Below, one piece after another: positions 21,590 through 32,744 of a stretch of 64,000 bases of DNA (its first letter is position 1; each line of letters begins with the position of its first letter). The stretch comes from Peromyscus leucopus. Taxonomy: Eukaryota; Chordata; Mammalia; Rodentia; Cricetidae. Below the pieces are notes generated by a model that searched no databases, had not been told where the DNA came from, and saw nothing but the letters and a program-made list of their open reading frames with translations. The stretch covers positions 113,322,240 through 113,386,239 of the forward strand of contig NC_051064.1 of the NCBI RefSeq assembly GCF_004664715.2, read 5' to 3'. Position numbers and translations under genes: made by a program.

Positions 21590-21755
21590 GAACAGGGATT
21601 TGCATCACTGTCTTGCATTAGATAGTCTTACTAGCCCTATTTTCCAAATAAGGGAACAGAGGGCCAAAACAATTAAATAGCTTGTCACGGGTCTCTCAGT
21701 GACAAACAAGCAGGAGACAGGAACCCCAGAGCTTAGAGCATGCCATCCCTGTATA
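21590..21755 (-). repeat. MIR SINE
   Basis: Antisense MIR: TATTTTCCAAATAAGGGAAC, AGAGGGCCAAAACAATTAAA, TAGCTTGTCACGGGTCTCTC. Confidence 0.75.
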
Positions 21756-22704
21756 GTCATTCTTTGTCTGCTCATTGAATAGATGTTTATTTTGTGACCA
21801 CTCTTCCAGACCCACTCTTTTGTGTCCCTGACCTCTGTACCATGTTACAAATTTGCTATGATTATTCTTGGTCCAGTTTCTGCATTGAACCCAGACTGGG
21901 CTAGATACTTTCTATCCCCAAACTTCTGAGCATTTTATTATATTCTCTTACCATTGGGCTATGAACAATTTGAGGGCTATCTATAATCCAATTATAATTC
22001 CATAAATTAAGTTTTTGTTTGGTTGGTCAAATGATGGACCTTGTAAATGATAAGGCTCAGGAGTGCTCAACTGTGGACAGATAATGAAGGGGCTCCTTAA
22101 TCTTCACAGGGATTTTGGACTTTGTCTTGATGGCAGCCAAAAGACAAAAAGAATTTCAAGCAGACAGTGTGCCATCCTTTAAGGGTGAAGTGGAGATCTT
22201 GAAAGAAAATGTACAAGGACAGTCAGTGCTCAGTGACTCAGAGAACAACACAGGAGGATGCTAGTGGACAGTGTAGCTGTCCACATGGGCCTTCTCCAGA
22301 TATTTATGTAGGTTTAGGGCCACCATGGCTTTCCCTCTGTGGGCTGCCATTTAGGTAATGAGTCCTAGAACTAGCTGACACCAGAGTGTCTAGCTATTTT
22401 TCACTGAAGGCCAGTGGTGGAAGAAAGTGAAATCCCCACTCCTAGCCTAGAAGTCATCAAGCAGGAATGACATCTATTCCAGAGCTCCTCTTTAGGGCTG
22501 GGTTTAAACCCATTTTCTGTGAGGCTTTGGCTGAGGTTGTACCCTGTTTAGCATCTCTCACTTTCTATCTCATATTCCCTATTCCCTAAAAACTTTTTAC
22601 ACATGTGTTTCTGTCTCAAGGTCTGTTCTGAAGAAGCCAACCTTAGACACATACATGGAAACATATGGTGATATAGAAATGGGATGTAAGCTGTTCTCAT
22701 GCCC
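21756..22704. other. Unassigned sequence
   Basis: No repeat or exon recognised. Confidence 0.5.
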
Positions 22705-22815
22705 CAAAGCAGTGACTAAGAGCACATACTGTCCCTTCCCCATGTTCTCAGGCTGTCAACAGATGTTGATTCTACCTTGTAGGATTGCTGTGAGGATAGA
22801 TTGGTATCAGGAAGA
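22705..22815 (+). repeat. MIR SINE fragment
   Basis: AGTGACTAAGAGCACATACT and GTAGGATTGCTGTGAGGATA fit MIR 5' and 3' parts, with the middle degraded. Confidence 0.5.
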
Positions 22816-23137
22816 TTGGCTGGACTTATAATTCCTTCTTCATCCATGAAAGCTTTGTTACAACCCCCCCCCCATTTCTTTAAAATTCTCCCTAACATAG
22901 AAAAGGCACCAGTCTGTCCCATTTAATCTGAAAAAGTGAGAGTTGTTTGCCTGAGGTCACACAGTGCCTTTGACTTCCTTGTCCTCACTATTTGCTTTTC
23001 TTTGCTTTGCTGCTTCTTTGTGGACTAAACATGGGAGGGAGGGTTCATAGCTTTGTGTCATAGATGGAGATGAGTAGCGCAAAGGATGTGTGCAGGGTAA
23101 CACAGTGTCTGGGAGTTATTGTTGGCCAGACAATTAC
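22816..23137. other. Mostly unassigned; possible MIR piece
   Basis: TTTGCCTGAGGTCACACAGT near 22948 resembles antisense MIR, but too little remains to be sure. There is also a C run near 22865. Confidence 0.35.
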
Positions 23138-23481
23138 TGTCTTAGAAGAGACACCATGACCATGGCAACTCTTACAAAGGGAAACAATTGAGGTGGCGGC
23201 CTACAGTTTCAGAGGTTTAGTCCAGCATCATCATGGTACAGGAGGGGGAGGACACAGACATGGTGGCTGGAAGTATGGTGGCAGGCAAGCAGACATGGTG
23301 CCAGAGAATTCTATACCTTGAAGTGAACTGTCTCATTGTGTGTGGCTTAAGCATATATGAGACCCCAAAGCCCACTTCCACAGTGACACACTTCTTCCAA
23401 CAAGACCACACCTATTCCAAAAAGGCCTCACCTCCTAGTAGGGCCACTCCCTTTGGGGGCCATTTTCTTTCAAACCACCAC
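23138..23481 (+). mobile_element. Family A LTR-like element (left unit)
   Basis: Begins TGTCTTAG and ends ACCACCACA. Compared with the 25045, 27949 and 46641 copies it lacks the roughly 20 bases containing GGGTTTCTATTGCTG after TGTCTTAG. Internal hallmarks are AGAGACACCATGACCATGGC, TTTCAGAGGTTTAGTCC and CACACTTCTTCCAACAAG. Confidence 0.65.
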
Positions 23482-24177
23482 ATTCCACTCCTTGCCCCCT
23501 GCAAAGCTTGTAATAATATCATAATGAAAAAAATGCATTTAGTCCAACTTCAAAAGTCCCCATAGTCTATCACAGTCTGAACAGTATTTAAAAGTCCAAA
23601 GTCCAAAGTCTATTCTGAGACTCATGCAATCTCTTAACTGTAATTCCCTATAAAATTAAAATAAAATAGCAGATCACATACTTCCAACATATAATGAATG
23701 GCACAGGAAATACACTACCATTCCAAAATGTAGGGAATGGAGCATAGTGAGGAAAGACTGGACCAAAGCAAGACTGAAAACCGGTTGGGCAAACTACAAA
23801 CTTTGCATCTCCATGCTTGATGTCAAAATGCTCTTCAGATTTCCAACTCCTCTCAGCTTTGTTGACTGAAACACACTTCTTTATCTTGGCCTGGTTCCAC
23901 TCTTTGTTAGCAGCTTTCCTCGGCAGGTATCCCACAGCTCTGGCATCTCCAACATCTTGGGATCTACAAGGTAATCCAGGCTTCAACCTCAGAGCTTCAC
24001 ACAATGGCCTCTCTGGGCCTCCATTCAGGGACACCCCGACGCATGCCTGGCCTCAGTGGCTTTCCTTAGTTATGGAGGCAAATTCCATAGCCCCTTTCTT
24101 CTGTCCTTAATTCCAGAACCATGTGGCCAAAGCTACCAAGTTTTGCTGTTTACTAAGGCTGTAACATTGCCCCCTCA

Positions 24178-24396
24178 TTCAATTACATCTTCACCAACTT
24201 TGTGTTTTTGATGGTTTCCTTCACTGCCTAAGCTTGGCTGTCCTGCAACTGGATCTGTAGACCAGGCTGGCCTTGAATTCAGAGATCTTTCAATTACATC
24301 TTCACCAGCTTTCTGTTTTGGATGATTTCCTTCAAAAGCTTGATTGTTTTGGAACTTGCTCTGTAGATCAGGCTGCCCTCAAACTCAGAGATCCAC
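24178..24396. repeat. 111-bp tandem duplication
   Basis: TTCAATTACATCTTCACCA starts at both 24178 and 24289. Both copies run on through a GATTTCCTTCA-like block into a B1-like stretch (CTGTAGACCAGGCTGGCC and CTGTAGATCAGGCTGCCC). Confidence 0.8.
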
Positions 24397-24455
24397 TAGC
24401 CTCTGCCTTCCAAGTACTAGGATTAAAGATGTGCACCACCACATGCAGATCTAAG
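24397..24455 (-). repeat. B1-derived segment
   Basis: CTCTGCCTTCCAAGTACTAG and GGATTAAAGATGTGCACCACC complete the antisense B1 that begins in the duplicated block. It is part of the internal region, not a separate recent insertion as far as I can see. Confidence 0.6.
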
Positions 24456-25044
24456 CTTTTCTTTAATTTCTTTTCACAAGTTGGAAGTTTAACTGGGTGA
24501 GATCTTGCCCTAAGGTCACCACTTCCTTTATTCCTTTTCTTAATCTATTTATCTCCTCGAACACAGAATTTAGCTTCATTCCACTTTCTGGTGCTCTTTT
24601 TTCTCCTCAAGTATTTTCTTGCTCAGATTGTTCCTTTTCATTATATATCTTCATTAGAGATAACACAAGTAACCACACAACAGAGTCTATATTAAGCTGT
24701 TTTGGGATTTCCTCTGCTAAGGTAATTAATCCAAAACTCTTCACTTTAGCCCCAGGGAAACTTTTCAGGCAAGGGCAAAAAGCAACCATATTCTTCACCA
24801 AAATATCACAAGAATTATTTCTAGGCAACATACTAAAATTCTCCTCTGAAACCTCTTGAGCCAGCCCCCCACTGTTCAAATCACTCTCAGCACCGCTGTC
24901 TTCTATGCTCCTACCAGTATGGTCCATTAACAGAGCTTAAAGCATTCCACCGCTTTCCTAACCCAGACTCCCAAAGTCCATGTTATTCCAAACAAAAACA
25001 TGGTCCAGCAGATCACAGCAATACCCCAGTCCCTGGTATCAACT

Positions 25045-25460
25045 TGTCTTAGTTAGGGTTTCTATTGCTACCACAAAACACCATGATCACAAAGCATGTT
25101 GGGGAGGAAAGAGTTTATTCTGTTTACACCTCCATATTGCTATTCATCACTGAAAGAAGTTAGGACAGGAAATCAAATGGGACAGGATCCTGGAGGCAGG
25201 AGCTGATGCAGAGGCTATGGATGGGAGCTTCTTGCTGACTTGCTTCTCATAGCTTGCTCAGCCTGCTTTCTTACAGAACCCTGGACCACCAGGCCAGGGA
25301 TGGCATGACCCACCACTGGCTGGGACTTTCCCCACTGATCACTAAATGAGAAAATGCCTTACAGCTGTATCTCATGGAGGCATTTCCTCAACTGAGGTTC
25401 CTTCCTTGCTGATGATTCTAGCTTGTGTCAAGTTGACACACAAAACCAGCCAGTACCACA
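25045..25460 (+). mobile_element. Family A LTR-like element (right unit)
   Basis: TGTCTTAGTTAGGGTTTCTA at the left, TGTGTCAAGTTGACAC near the right, ending CCAGTACCACA. This subtype carries GATGCAGAGGC and GAGAAAATGCCTTACAGC, shared with the copy at 61912-62305. Confidence 0.7.
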
Positions 25461-25689
25461 GTAGATAGGAAATAAGTGTAAGTACTGAGGTTGAAATAAT
25501 CTGTCTGTTCTCCAGAACCTTAGTGTCCAGAGGAACAGGAAGTATGTTCCTCAAAACAAATATTGTATCCATCACAGTGCTGGGGTAATGAGAGAATCAC
25601 AAGAGGGTTTGAACTCATATGTTCAAAATGACGATACTAAAAAGGATATTGAAATAAAGTTGTTCATGTCCTTCTGAACACAGTTCTAA

Positions 25690-25870
25690 CATGATCGTCT
25701 CTGGAAAGTGTTCCCCAACTCCACCTGCTGAGACCAGACTCTCGTGTTCTTTTCCCTCTATTACAGCTCTCAGTGATTGGTAGACTATTTCAGTCTACTT
25801 CCTTCTTGACTATGGAATCCTTGAACAGAAACTAAGTCTAAGTCATTTCTGGATTCTGATGCAACAGTAA
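25690..25870 (+). repeat. L2 LINE 3' fragment
   Basis: GGAAAGTGTTCCCCAACTCC, CCCTCTATTACAGCTCTCAG and TATGGAATCCTTGAACAGAA follow the L2 3' region order. Confidence 0.65.
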
Positions 25871-25879
25871 TAAACTGAG

Positions 25880-26125
25880 CTAGGATCCTGACCACAGTTT
25901 AGCTCTGTCATTGCCAGAGGCTAGTTCTGGGCTTCAGGTCTCACCTGAGCCACAATCTTTGCCAGAGACTGAGAAAATAGTCAATCTAGTCTGAACCTTG
26001 ATTTTGTCACAATCTGATTTCTGAATTTGTTCCCAGACTGAGCTCTCATCCCAGCCATGATAAAGCCATGAACCTTGCCCTTGATTAAGTCCTGACGACA
26101 GCTGTAGACTAGACCAGGGTTCATC
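25880..26125. repeat. Degenerate CTGAACCTTG-type array
   Basis: Words such as CTGAACCTTGATTTTG, CCAGACTGAGCTCTCATCC, ATGAACCTTGCCCTTGATTA and CCTGACCACAG recur at about 20-25-base spacing. I cannot name the source. It resembles the array at 7470-7555. Confidence 0.35.
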
Positions 26126-26289
26126 CAATATGCCTATTAGTTCACAAGGGCCTCAGTTCAGAAAGCCATCTTGATACTTAAACACCACTGTGCATATATT
26201 TTAAATTTTCTGTGCCTCATCTTTTTCTGCCTTCATGTTTTCATTGGACAGTGAGCATTCCAAGGTTATAATGATCAGGCACAGGGTGG

Positions 26290-26994
26290 AGCCTCTACAG
26301 ACTACTGAGCAGAGTTTGTGTGCTTAGTGACCATGCCCTGATAAGGATGGTTGTCCTGGGAAGAGACTGGAGTTGACTCATCCGATCATCATTCAATTCA
26401 GCTTTCTCTACCATGACCATATCTTTGATCAAGGGCCATTTGAGAAAAGATTTGAGATGTTTTACATACCATAGAATTCTGGGCATGGTAATTGACTTTT
26501 CCTTACCCAAAAGTAGGAGAAAAGTCAGGAACTTAAGATCAAAGAAAATGGGAAGGAGAACTTTGCCTTCCCAGGCAGAAAATTAATTTAATTATAAAAT
26601 CAGATTGTGTTACCAGAATTGTTTACATCTGTGTTTTAAGGAACTTGCCATCTTCTGAATCTGATAGATGGAGCAGTCAGAGCTTGACTGCTACAACAAT
26701 TTTTAATTTGTTTGGAAATTAGTCCAAATAATGAAGAAATGCTTTTCAATACAACATGAAGGCAATACAACTGGCACATCTTCTTTTAAACAATGCCAAC
26801 ACAGTTCTTAACATAGAATACTTGAAGAAACACATCTGTTTATGTTATGGACCTCTGGTTTGGAAAGTTTTTTTTTTTTTTTTTTTAAAGGAGTTGCTAA
26901 TGTCTAACAAGACTTCATACTTTAGCACTCAGGCATCTATCATTTTCACATCTTTAAGACAGACCTGGATGTCAGGCAGGTAGCCTTACTTTTT
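26290..26994. other. Unassigned sequence
   Basis: AT-rich, with a T run at 26868-26886. No exon or repeat recognised. Confidence 0.5.
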
Positions 26995-27362
26995 TGTAGT
27001 TGGAAGTTTTCCTGTGTCCTGCCTGGTCCTGCAGTTGCTTAGACCCAAGTAAAAACATAGAGGCTTATATTAATTATGAACTGGATGGTCTATGGCTCAA
27101 GCTTCTTGCTAGATAGCGCTTATAACTTAACCCATTTTTATTAATCTATAAGTTGCCACATGGCCATGGCATTACCAGTCTGCTGGCATCTTGCTGCTCC
27201 TTGGGTGGTGGCTGGCATCTCCCCGTACTCTCCTTTCCCCTTTCACTATCTCTCTTGGATTTTCCAACCTGGCTCCATCCTGCCCTGCCATAGGCCAATG
27301 CAGCTTTATTTATCAACCAATCAGAGCAATAATATTCACAGCATAGAGAAAGACATCCCACA
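26995..27362 (-). mobile_element. Family B solo LTR
   Basis: On the - strand it begins TGTGGGATGTCTTTCTC and carries ATTGGTTGATAAATAAAG (CCAAT-type box and AATAAA-containing stretch), ATAGATTAATAAAAATGGG and AATTAATATAAGCC, ending in CA. 368 bases. No internal region. Confidence 0.7.
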
Positions 27363-27492
27363 GCACCTAATACTTCAGCGAGAGGATATTCAGGTTCATG
27401 TCATGAGTCTTTCCCAGAGCACAAGGCTGGGCTAGCACCTTCTGCCTCCAATGCTACCTCTCTGGGTTTGAAATATGAAAGGGCTACTGTGC

Positions 27493-27864
27493 TGTGGGAT
27501 AATCTTTTTGCACACTGTGAAGATGTTTCTCTGCTAAGGTGCCTTATGATTGGTTTAATAAATAGCTGAATGTCCAATATCTAGGCAGAGAGGATAGACA
27601 GGACCTCTTCTGGGCAGCAAGAAGAACTCTGGGAAGGAATCAAAGAGGCAAGGATTTTCCATCAAGTCATGGAACAAGTTGATCATACAGTATGGAGGAA
27701 AGGTAACAAGCCACATGGCAGAATGTAGATTAATATAAATGGGTTAATTTAAATTAAAAGAGCTAGTTGGGAACAAGCCAAAGCTAAGGCCAAGCTTTCA
27801 TACTTAATAAGAAGTCTCCATGTTATTATTTTGGAGCTGGCAGTCCAAAGAAAGACAAGCTACA
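27493..27864 (+). mobile_element. Family B/C-type solo LTR
   Basis: Begins TGTGGGATAATC and carries TGATTGGTTTAATAAATAGC, GTAGATTAATATAAATGGG and TAATTTAAATTAAAAGAGC, ending CTACA. Related to the 26995 and 32745 copies but diverged in its first 100 bases toward the 47515 type. It lies 130 bases from the inverted copy. Confidence 0.65.
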
Positions 27865-27948
27865 GCTTCTGCCCTTGTAAAAAATGGGCAAGTGTCTGGC
27901 ATCATGTGGGGTTTTGGTCAATCAGTATGAAATATTAACAATGACTGG

Positions 27949-28271
27949 TGTCTTAGTTACTTACCTGTTTCAGTGATAAAACACCAGACAAGAAGCAACT
28001 TGAGGGAGAAAGGGTTTATTTTTGCTCATTATTTGAAGGTATAGGCATGGTAAACATGGAAGCAGAAGCATGAGATGGCCAGTCACATTCCACACAACCA
28101 AGAAGCAGAAAGAGATGAATGGTGATATATCATTTACCTTTTCCTTTCATTCTGTCTGAATGGGTCTTCTCACCTCAGTTAACCATTTCTGGAAACGTTC
28201 TCACAGACATGCCCAAATATGAGTTTCTCAGTTGGTTCTAAATCTAGTCAGGTTGAAGCTTGGCCATAACA
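27949..28271 (+). mobile_element. Family A solo LTR with 5-bp duplication
   Basis: TGTCTTAGTTACTTACC at the left, ATAACA at the right, flanked by identical ACTGG (27944-27948 and 28272-28276). The internal GAGGGAGAAAGGGTTTATTT is a family hallmark. Confidence 0.75.
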
Positions 28272-28354
28272 ACTGGTGATATAGATCAAATATATGTATA
28301 ATAGGTTCATGGCCTATTTGTATACACAAGTGCCTATCTGTCCCTTTTACTACT

Positions 28355-28495
28355 GTCACTAATCATTAACACAGTGAGTGACTTTGTGCATTCTGCTTTT
28401 CCTGTCTCCAAGCCTTAGTTTCTTCTTCAGTAAGTGGGGTTGATATCTATGTGATTAGTATGAAAACTAAAGATATTGTTAGTACAGTAATAAGT
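28355..28495 (+). repeat. MIR SINE
   Basis: GTGAGTGACTTTGTGC, TCTCCAAGCCTTAGTTTC and TTCAGTAAGTGGGGTTGATA follow the MIR order. Confidence 0.75.
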
Positions 28496-28593
28496 AGTCA
28501 TTAATTAGTGGCTGTGAAGTATGAAACATTGATCAAAGCCAAGGGACTGCCATGGCACCTTTGATGGTACCTTATGGTGTGTCATAAGTATCT

Positions 28594-28800
<207 letters not shown>

Positions 28801-28810
28801 CTAAGTATCT

Positions 28811-29051
28811 TAGCTGTGCCCTCTGTGCTCATCTTCAGGGTGAGACATGGCACTGAGGTGCAGGAACCACAGTATAACATTCTTCACTGGGTTGTTACAT
28901 TATGAAAGATTGCTTTGTAAAGTTGAAAAGTCTTCAGCTCTCCATTGAAGATGGGAAATTCACTTCTCAAGTCCCTTGCTTTTTCTTTCATTGAAAATTA
29001 TAATGGCTTGGGGATGGTCTAATGATAAAAATTAGACTTATTGAAGCTGAT
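28811..29051. other. Unassigned sequence
   Basis: No feature recognised. Confidence 0.5.
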
Positions 29052-29160
29052 TTTTTTAAGAGACAAGGACTTGTTCCAATCTCCTGAGCTTAATCAATAC
29101 CCCTACCTCAGCCTCCAGAGCAGTTGGGAATATGGGCACATACCACTGTACAGAGCTGAA
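29052..29160 (-). repeat. PB1/FLAM-like monomeric 7SL SINE
   Basis: Antisense: GAGACAAGGACTTGTTCC, CCTCAGCCTCCAGAGCAG, TTGGGAATATGGGCACATAC. Closer to the ancestral Alu/PB1 sequence than to modern B1. Confidence 0.65.
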
Positions 29161-29384
29161 ATAGATCTTTGAATGTTTTTCCACAATTATGGATAAGTTC
29201 CAGATTTCTGAAAGCAAACTTCTAAGGGCTTCAGGGAGAAGTAGTAGTTTGCCCCCAAAAGTTGCATAGTTACTGGGAATGATTGAGAGGAGTCAGGGAA
29301 GGGCCAGGTTGGACTAAGAAAGTCAATTTGTTCTGATAGTTGTGAACTACTGAAGAGTTTGAAGAAGAATGACATTTACTGAGC

Positions 29385-29681
29385 TTTAAAAGAATTTTAT
29401 TTTTATTGAAAATAGAATTTTTTCACATAATGTATCTTGATTATGGGTTTCTATTCCTTCCAGTTCCTTTCCATGTCCCCTCCCATCCAGATCCACCCCC
29501 TTTATGTCTCTCATTAGAAAACAAGCAGGCTTCTAGGGATAATAATAAAATTAAATAAGATAAAACAAAAACCCACACATTGAAACTGGACAAAACAAAC
29601 AAACAGAGGAAAAGAGCCCAAGAGAAGGCACAAGCAATAGAGATCTACTCATTCACACATTCAGGAATTCCATAAAAACAC
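29385..29681 (-). mobile_element. L1 3' UTR (first part)
   Basis: 3' end of the large - strand L1 that runs to 37460: antisense poly(A) region, then CTTCCAGTTCCTTTCC and CCAGATCCACCCCC, then an A-rich stretch. Split at 29681 by a solo LTR. Confidence 0.75.
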
Positions 29682-29981
29682 TAGACTGTGTAGGAAGATA
29701 AGGCCTACAAGACTGAGCAATGAGCCAAACTGAAGTCCGCCTGAGGGCCTAGCAACAGGCATTATCAGAAGTCATGATCATGCCTAGTCAATGAGGGGCA
29801 ACCATGTAATGTCACCAGTTTGGGACGAAGCCTGGGTGCTTGGAGGAGGGTATAAAAGGCTCTCCCCAAGGCTGCATAAACAGGCCTGCTATTTGCCTTT
29901 CACCTGACTCCCAGTGTCTGTGTTGTTGGTGCTGCACCTTCTCACCCCCTCCCCTGAAGGAAGCCATTAGGATCCAGCAAC
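29682..29981 (+). mobile_element. Solo LTR with TATA box inside L1
   Basis: About 300 bases of non-L1 sequence splitting the L1 3' UTR. A core promoter TATAAAAGG is at 29851, followed by CCCCAAGGCTGCATAAAC, and the right end is CCAGCAACA. AACAC on both sides (29677-29681 and 29979-29983) is a possible 5-bp duplication that overlaps the right LTR end. No internal retroviral sequence. Confidence 0.6.
29851..29858 (+). promoter_or_regulatory. TATA box of solo LTR
   Basis: TATAAAAG, with a GC-balanced 120-base region downstream as expected for R-U5. Activity unknown. Confidence 0.6.
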
Positions 29982-30920
29982 ACAACTGGAAGCCACAATA
30001 TATATGCAAAAAACCTGGTGCAGACCCTTGCAGTTTCTGTGCGTGTACCCCCAGCCTCTGAATTCATATTGCTTTGGTCATGTTTATTTAGAGGGCCTTG
30101 TATTCTTGGTGTCCTCCATCTCCTCTAGCTCTTACACAACTCTGCCCCCTCTTCTATAGGGCTCCCTGATCCCTGAGAGGAAAGATTTGATGGAGACATT
30201 CCATTTAGGGCTGGGTGTTCCAGGGTCTCTCTGCATAATGTCTGGCTATGGGTCACTTTACTTGTCCCATCTGCTGAAGGAGGAAGCTTCTCTGATGATG
30301 ACTGAACAAATATAGCAGAATGTTATTAGGAGTCATTTTATTGCTACTTTTTGCTTTGAAAGAACAGTAGTATTTGATTTTCTCCTAAGTCCCTGGGCTA
30401 TCTAGTCCCAGAATTTTGGTCACCACAGCAGTGATAGGTATGTGTTCTGCCTCATGGAGTGGGCCATAGGTCAAATCAGGTGTTGGTTGGTTACTCGCAC
30501 ACGTTTTGTGCCACCATTGCACTAGCCTATCTTGCAGATAGGACACCATTGTAGATAAAAGGGGTTGTGGCTGGGTTGGTATTTATGTTTCCTCTTTGGT
30601 AACATACAAAGTACTTCCTGTACCAAAGATGCTAGAACGTAGGGGTGAAGGGCTTATGTAGGCATCATCTTGACTTCTCCATGTTCAGTGAATTGTGTGG
30701 GTGTTGTCTTCAGCAATGGGACCTGGCCATCAGTTTATGGAGAGCAATCTATAGTCTTAGAAACAGCCTGGGAAGTTTGGTGATTTCCATGGGACCCTTT
30801 TGGCCAACAACTCAATTAGATATAACCAAATCCTGGTACTGGAAGCTTCATTTGGCAACAAGAGATGTCCATTTGGGCCTCTGTCTCTTCTATTATTTGC
30901 TGATTTCATTTAGATCACCT

Positions 30921-30961
<41 letters not shown>

Positions 30962-32455
30962 AAAGCGAGTTTCTATTATACTAGGTTTCTGTATTACCCC
31001 TCCAGTGACCCTTAATTTTAGCTCTCTCTCCCCATATTTCATCCCTTGTCTTCCTCTCCCCACTCATACCCACTTGATTATATCGTTCTAGCCACCCTGT
31101 TCATTTATAACTATCTGTTCTATTTCCTTTTCCTAACAAGATCTATCTGTCCCCATCCCCAGTCCCTTACTCTTTACCTATCCTCTGTGGTTCTATGGAG
31201 TGTAGCTTGGTTATCATGGACTTCACAGCTAACATACATATATAAGAAAGTACATACCAGTTTGTCTTTCTGGGTCTGAGATACATCACTTAGGATTTTT
31301 TTCTAGTTCTATCAATTTACCTGCAATTTTCATTTAAAAAATGGCTGAGTAATACTCTATTGTGTAAATATACCACATTTTCTTTATCCATTCTTTTGTT
31401 GAGGGACATCTAGGTTGTTCCTAACTTCTGGCTATTATGAATAGAGAAGCAATGAACATGTTTTAGCAAGTGTCTCTGTGGTAGGACAAACTGTCCTTTG
31501 GGTATATTCCCAAAAGTGGTATAGTTGGATCTTGAGGTAGATAGATTCCTATCTTCCTGGGGAACGGCCACACTGATTTCCATAGTGGCTGTACAAGTTT
31601 GCACTCCCACCAGCAACGGATGGATCTTAGTCCACATCCTCAGCAGCATGAGCTGTCACTTGTTTTATTGATCTTTGCCATTCTGATAGGTGTAAGATGG
31701 ACTCTCAAAGTAGTTTTGATTTGCATTTCCATGATGGATAAGGATGTTGAACATTTCTTTCTTCCTCAGCCATTTGAATTTCCTCTTTTGAATTTTTTTT
31801 TGTTTAGATCTGTACCCCATTTTAAATTTGGGTTATTTGTTTTCTTAATATCTAGTTTTTGGAATTCTTTACATAATTTGGACATTAGCCCTCTATTATA
31901 TGTGTAGTTGGTAAAAATTTTTTTTCCCATTCTGTAGGCTGCCTCTTTGTCCGAATGTTGGTGTTTTTGCCATTCAGAAGCTTTTCCATCTCACGAGGTC
32001 CCATTTATTAATTGTTGATCTTAGTGCCTGTGCTAATGCTGTTCTGTTCAGAAAGTCTTTTCCTGTAGCAATTAGTTGAAGACTATTTCTCATTTTGCTT
32101 CTGTCTGGTTTAGTGTATCTGGTTTTGTGTTGAGATCTTTGATCAATTTGGAGTTAAGTTTTGTGCAGGGTGATAAATATGGTTCTATTTGGATTCTTCT
32201 ACATGAGGCCATCCAGTTTGACCAGAGCCATTTGTTGAAGATTCCATCTTTTCTCCAGTGTATATTTCTGGCTTCTTTATAAAAAATCAGATGTCTGTAG
32301 GTGTGTGAATTTATGTCTGGGTCTTCGGTTTGATTTTATTGATGAATGTGTCTGTTTTTGTGCCAATATCATGCTGTTTTTGTTATTATAGCTCTATAGT
32401 ACAACTGGAGATTAGGGACAGTGATACCTGTAGTGGTTCTTTTACTACTAAGAGT
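29982..32455 (-). pseudogene. Dead L1: 3' UTR remainder and ORF2 C-terminal part
   Basis: Continues the L1. 3' UTR to about 30960, then ORF2 C-terminal coding remnants. The - strand frame at 31410-31649 includes FGNIPKGQF and FSIHNSQKLGTT, typical of the last part of ORF2. Stops and frameshifts are frequent. The element is cut at about 32455, after the equivalent of the thumb region. Confidence 0.8.
30923..30958. repeat. (GT)n microsatellite
   Basis: 18 GT units, near the junction of the L1 3' UTR and ORF2. Confidence 0.97.
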
Positions 32456-32469
32456 TACACCCATCTGAA

Positions 32470-32744
32470 GTCATGTTGATGTCTGTGGTCCATGCTGATG
32501 CCGAGGGCCATGTATGGGTCCATAGTCCTACTGAAGCTGGGGACCATGTTGATATCTGTGTCCTGTGTTATCACTGAGGGCCATGTAAATGTCTGTGGTC
32601 TGTGTTGCCACTCACTTGTTGATGTGATTTGGCCAGCCTGCTGCCAGGGTACATATTGGTGTCCGTGGCTTGTTGCCCCAGAGGCTATGTTGATGTCCTT
32701 GGCCTGTGCTGCCTCCAGGGACAATGATGGTGTCTGTGGCTTCC
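32470..32744. repeat. Degenerate ~36-bp minisatellite inside L1 ORF2
   Basis: About eight imperfect units of a GATGTCTGTGGTCCATGCTG...GGGCCATGTT type. The first spacings are 36-37 bases, a multiple of 3, so both strands stay open (89-99 codons) without being genes. More GC-rich than the surrounding L1. A further unit continues at 33087-33130 beyond an inserted LTR. It occupies the place of part of the L1 reverse transcriptase. Confidence 0.75.

Larger units (their letters stand above)
23482..25044 (+). mobile_element. Non-coding internal region between family A units
   Basis: About 1.56 kb between two family A LTR-like units. I recognise it as a rodent dispersed sequence (TTAAAAGTCCAAAGTCCAAA, CAATCTCTTAACTGTAATTC, CAATACCCCAGTCCCTGG just before the right unit). 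No gag, pol or env reading frame is visible on either strand, so it resembles a non-autonomous retroelement. It contains B1-derived sequence and a 111-bp duplication. Confidence 0.55.
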
